Source: Hirudo medicinalis (taxonomy: Eukaryota > Annelida > Clitellata > Hirudinida > Hirudinidae). From it: DNA of 64,000 bases. A model generated the notes under the pieces. It did no database searches. It was not told the origin of the DNA and saw only the letters and a list, made by a program, of their open reading frames with translations. This document shows, in pieces, positions 63,001-64,000 of this stretch (position 1 is the stretch's first letter; every line of letters begins with the position of its first letter). A program made the translations under genes and the position numbers. The DNA lies in NCBI GenBank assembly GCA_011800805.1, contig MPNW01000121.1, positions 128,355-192,354 of the forward strand, read 5' to 3'.

Positions 63001-63650
63001 AGTGCAGGATATAGATGGCCTGTAGAATCTCATTGGAATATTTCCGAATCATGTGTTCGTCCAAGCCTTGTTTTGCCAGGTCCTCGATGGTGCCATTCTG
63101 ACAATATTCCATGAATATGATCATCTCATCCTGCGGGAGAACCAATCACAAAAATTAATAATCTCAGCAACTATGCTAACAATATTTACAACGTGACAAA
63201 AATGTAATCTTTTATATAAATGGCCTTTAACTTAAAATGAGGAATAGTTGCATAATTTCAAAAGATTGGCCCCAAAGATTATTAGGGAATAACATTAAAA
63301 GTTTGTTTGTAAATTTTTAAATAACAATATTTGATACTCTTCCACAAAAATGTTATATTAAGTAAAAATAAAATAGATAAAAAGCTTAGTGGTGGTATAA
63401 ATTCAATAATGATATTAGTAATAATAACAACAACAACAATAATAATAATAACAAGAACAACATGTCACAGAGCAAAGTGTTGAAAATCATCTACAGCAAC
63501 CACAATAGTATTACTGTACTAATAAGAACCAACCCTGTACATCTCAACACCAAAGTATTGCACGAGGCTCTGGTGTTTGATGCCTTCAAATGTCTTGATT
63601 TCCTCATCAATTTTCCTGATTGCCTGATGGTCATTTGGTTGAAGTTTGAT
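60067..63650 (-). CDS. MAP3K4: MAP3K4 (MEKK4/MTK1) C-terminal kinase exons, partial gene
   Basis: MAP3K4 is a STE11-family kinase that activates MKK3/6 and MKK4/7 upstream of p38 and JNK. Minus-strand exons are 63534-63650, 62971-63130, 62709-62828, 62208-62314, 60174-60353 and 60067-60096, all in phase. They give the kinase domain from the alphaC region ([19 protein letters not shown]) through EEMxIFMEYC-type hinge [10 protein letters not shown], catalytic loop HRDIKGANI, DFGCS, the APE motif AFMAPEV, and subdomain XI ([13 protein letters not shown]), ending ISEDDDLEN. The glycine loop and catalytic Lys lie in exons beyond the right edge, so this is the 3' part of a larger gene. Kinase catalytic residues within the window are intact. 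Confidence 0.94.
60540..62100 (+). mobile_element. R2-clade non-LTR retrotransposon fragment in MAP3K4 intron
   Basis: Plus-strand frames broken by several stops encode the C-terminal half of an R2-type protein: a thumb segment [11 protein letters not shown], then [20 protein letters not shown] and [13 protein letters not shown], a damaged zinc-knuckle block ([20 protein letters not shown]), and a restriction-like endonuclease signature ([12 protein letters not shown] then [19 protein letters not shown]). The reverse-transcriptase palm is missing, so the copy is 5'-truncated. It ends in an A-rich tail near 62090-62110 followed by a CAA/TAA microsatellite, about 100 bases from the MAP3K4 exon at 62208. 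A related endonuclease-bearing clade (R4, NeSL) is the alternative. Confidence 0.83.
62101..62195. repeat. CAA/TAA microsatellite
   Basis: An impure array of AAC and AAT triplets directly follows the tail of the R2-clade fragment and ends 13 bases before a MAP3K4 exon. Confidence 0.9.
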
Positions 63651-64000
63651 CTGCAATCAATTCCAGTTTCTTGATTTGCATACAACATAAGTAGTGCATT
63701 TATCCATTTTACTATTACATTTAAATAGTCTATAATATAAAATAAAAAGTGCATGTGTATATCTGTCCGTCCCAAGAGCCCCTCCCAAACGGTGAATGGT
63801 ATCGACTTGAAATTTGCACAAGTCATTCTCTATGATTCTAGGTCAACTGTTCTATTTTCAATTTTTGACTTTTAAGTTTTCCAACTTTCACCTTTTCTTA
63901 AATCGCAAACCAGCTTTAAACTCGAGAGCTACTGAAAGAAGGGAGCATTGTGCTTGCGCATGGTCCATTGTTTGAGACTTTGTCTATAGTGATGGAGGAT
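63651..64000. other. MAP3K4 intron at the right edge
   Basis: This is upstream of the first kinase exon in the window on the minus strand. I see no exon in it. The block 63765-63960 is less AT-rich than normal introns here and may be a dispersed repeat. Confidence 0.4.

Overview
This window is nuclear DNA from an animal. It is AT-rich, every recognisable gene is split by GT-AG introns, and the intergenic and intronic DNA carries trinucleotide microsatellites, non-LTR retrotransposon fragments, a tRNA-derived SINE family and a decayed Tc1/mariner element. The gene set (MAP-kinase phosphatase, SHANK, ectonucleotide pyrophosphatase, ZnT zinc transporter, complex I subunit, ARFGEF3/BIG3, MAP3K4) is metazoan. 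The divergence from vertebrate proteins, SHANK without SH3 and the AT richness suggest an invertebrate. A lophotrochozoan such as an annelid is a guess that I cannot verify. I see no bacterial features, CRISPR array, rRNA gene or intact tRNA gene.

Layout. 1-2072: no recognised gene. 2073-5159 (+): DUSP8/16-like phosphatase, four exons, no rhodanese domain in view. 5160-13147: long AT-rich spacer with a large AAT microsatellite and a dead Tc1-like transposon. 13148-22351 (+): SHANK scaffold (SPN, ankyrin repeats, PDZ, proline-rich, SAM). One intron holds a 5'-truncated LINE bounded by a 27-bp target-site duplication. 23862-26792 (+): ENPP4/5-like ectoenzyme. 27544-30774 (-): ZnT2/3/8-type zinc transporter with a one-base frame break, converging on ENPP. 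30775-38208: mostly non-coding, with an old LINE (ORF1 plus the start of an endonuclease ORF) and a possible small membrane-protein ORF. 38209-39420 (+): NDUFB2. 39661-40501 (-): small BED-like zinc-finger gene, convergent with NDUFB2. 42078-57522 (-): complete ARFGEF3/BIG3 gene, reconstructed here as 36 coding exons that chain in phase to 2147 codons plus stop. 60067-63650 (-): C-terminal kinase exons of MAP3K4, continuing beyond the right edge, with an R2-clade retrotransposon fragment inside an intron.

The genes do not form an operon or one pathway. Several act in signalling or secretory-pathway biology (DUSP and MAP3K4 act on MAP-kinase cascades; ARFGEF3 and ZnT concern secretory granules in vertebrates), but their proximity here is probably incidental. 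The points most worth checking are the SH3-less SHANK, three separate one-base frame problems (ENPP, ZnT, NDUFB2), the R2-clade remnant in a protein-coding gene, and the SINE family with clear target-site duplications, one copy sitting 14 bases from a splice donor. I did not find a convincing previously undescribed system.
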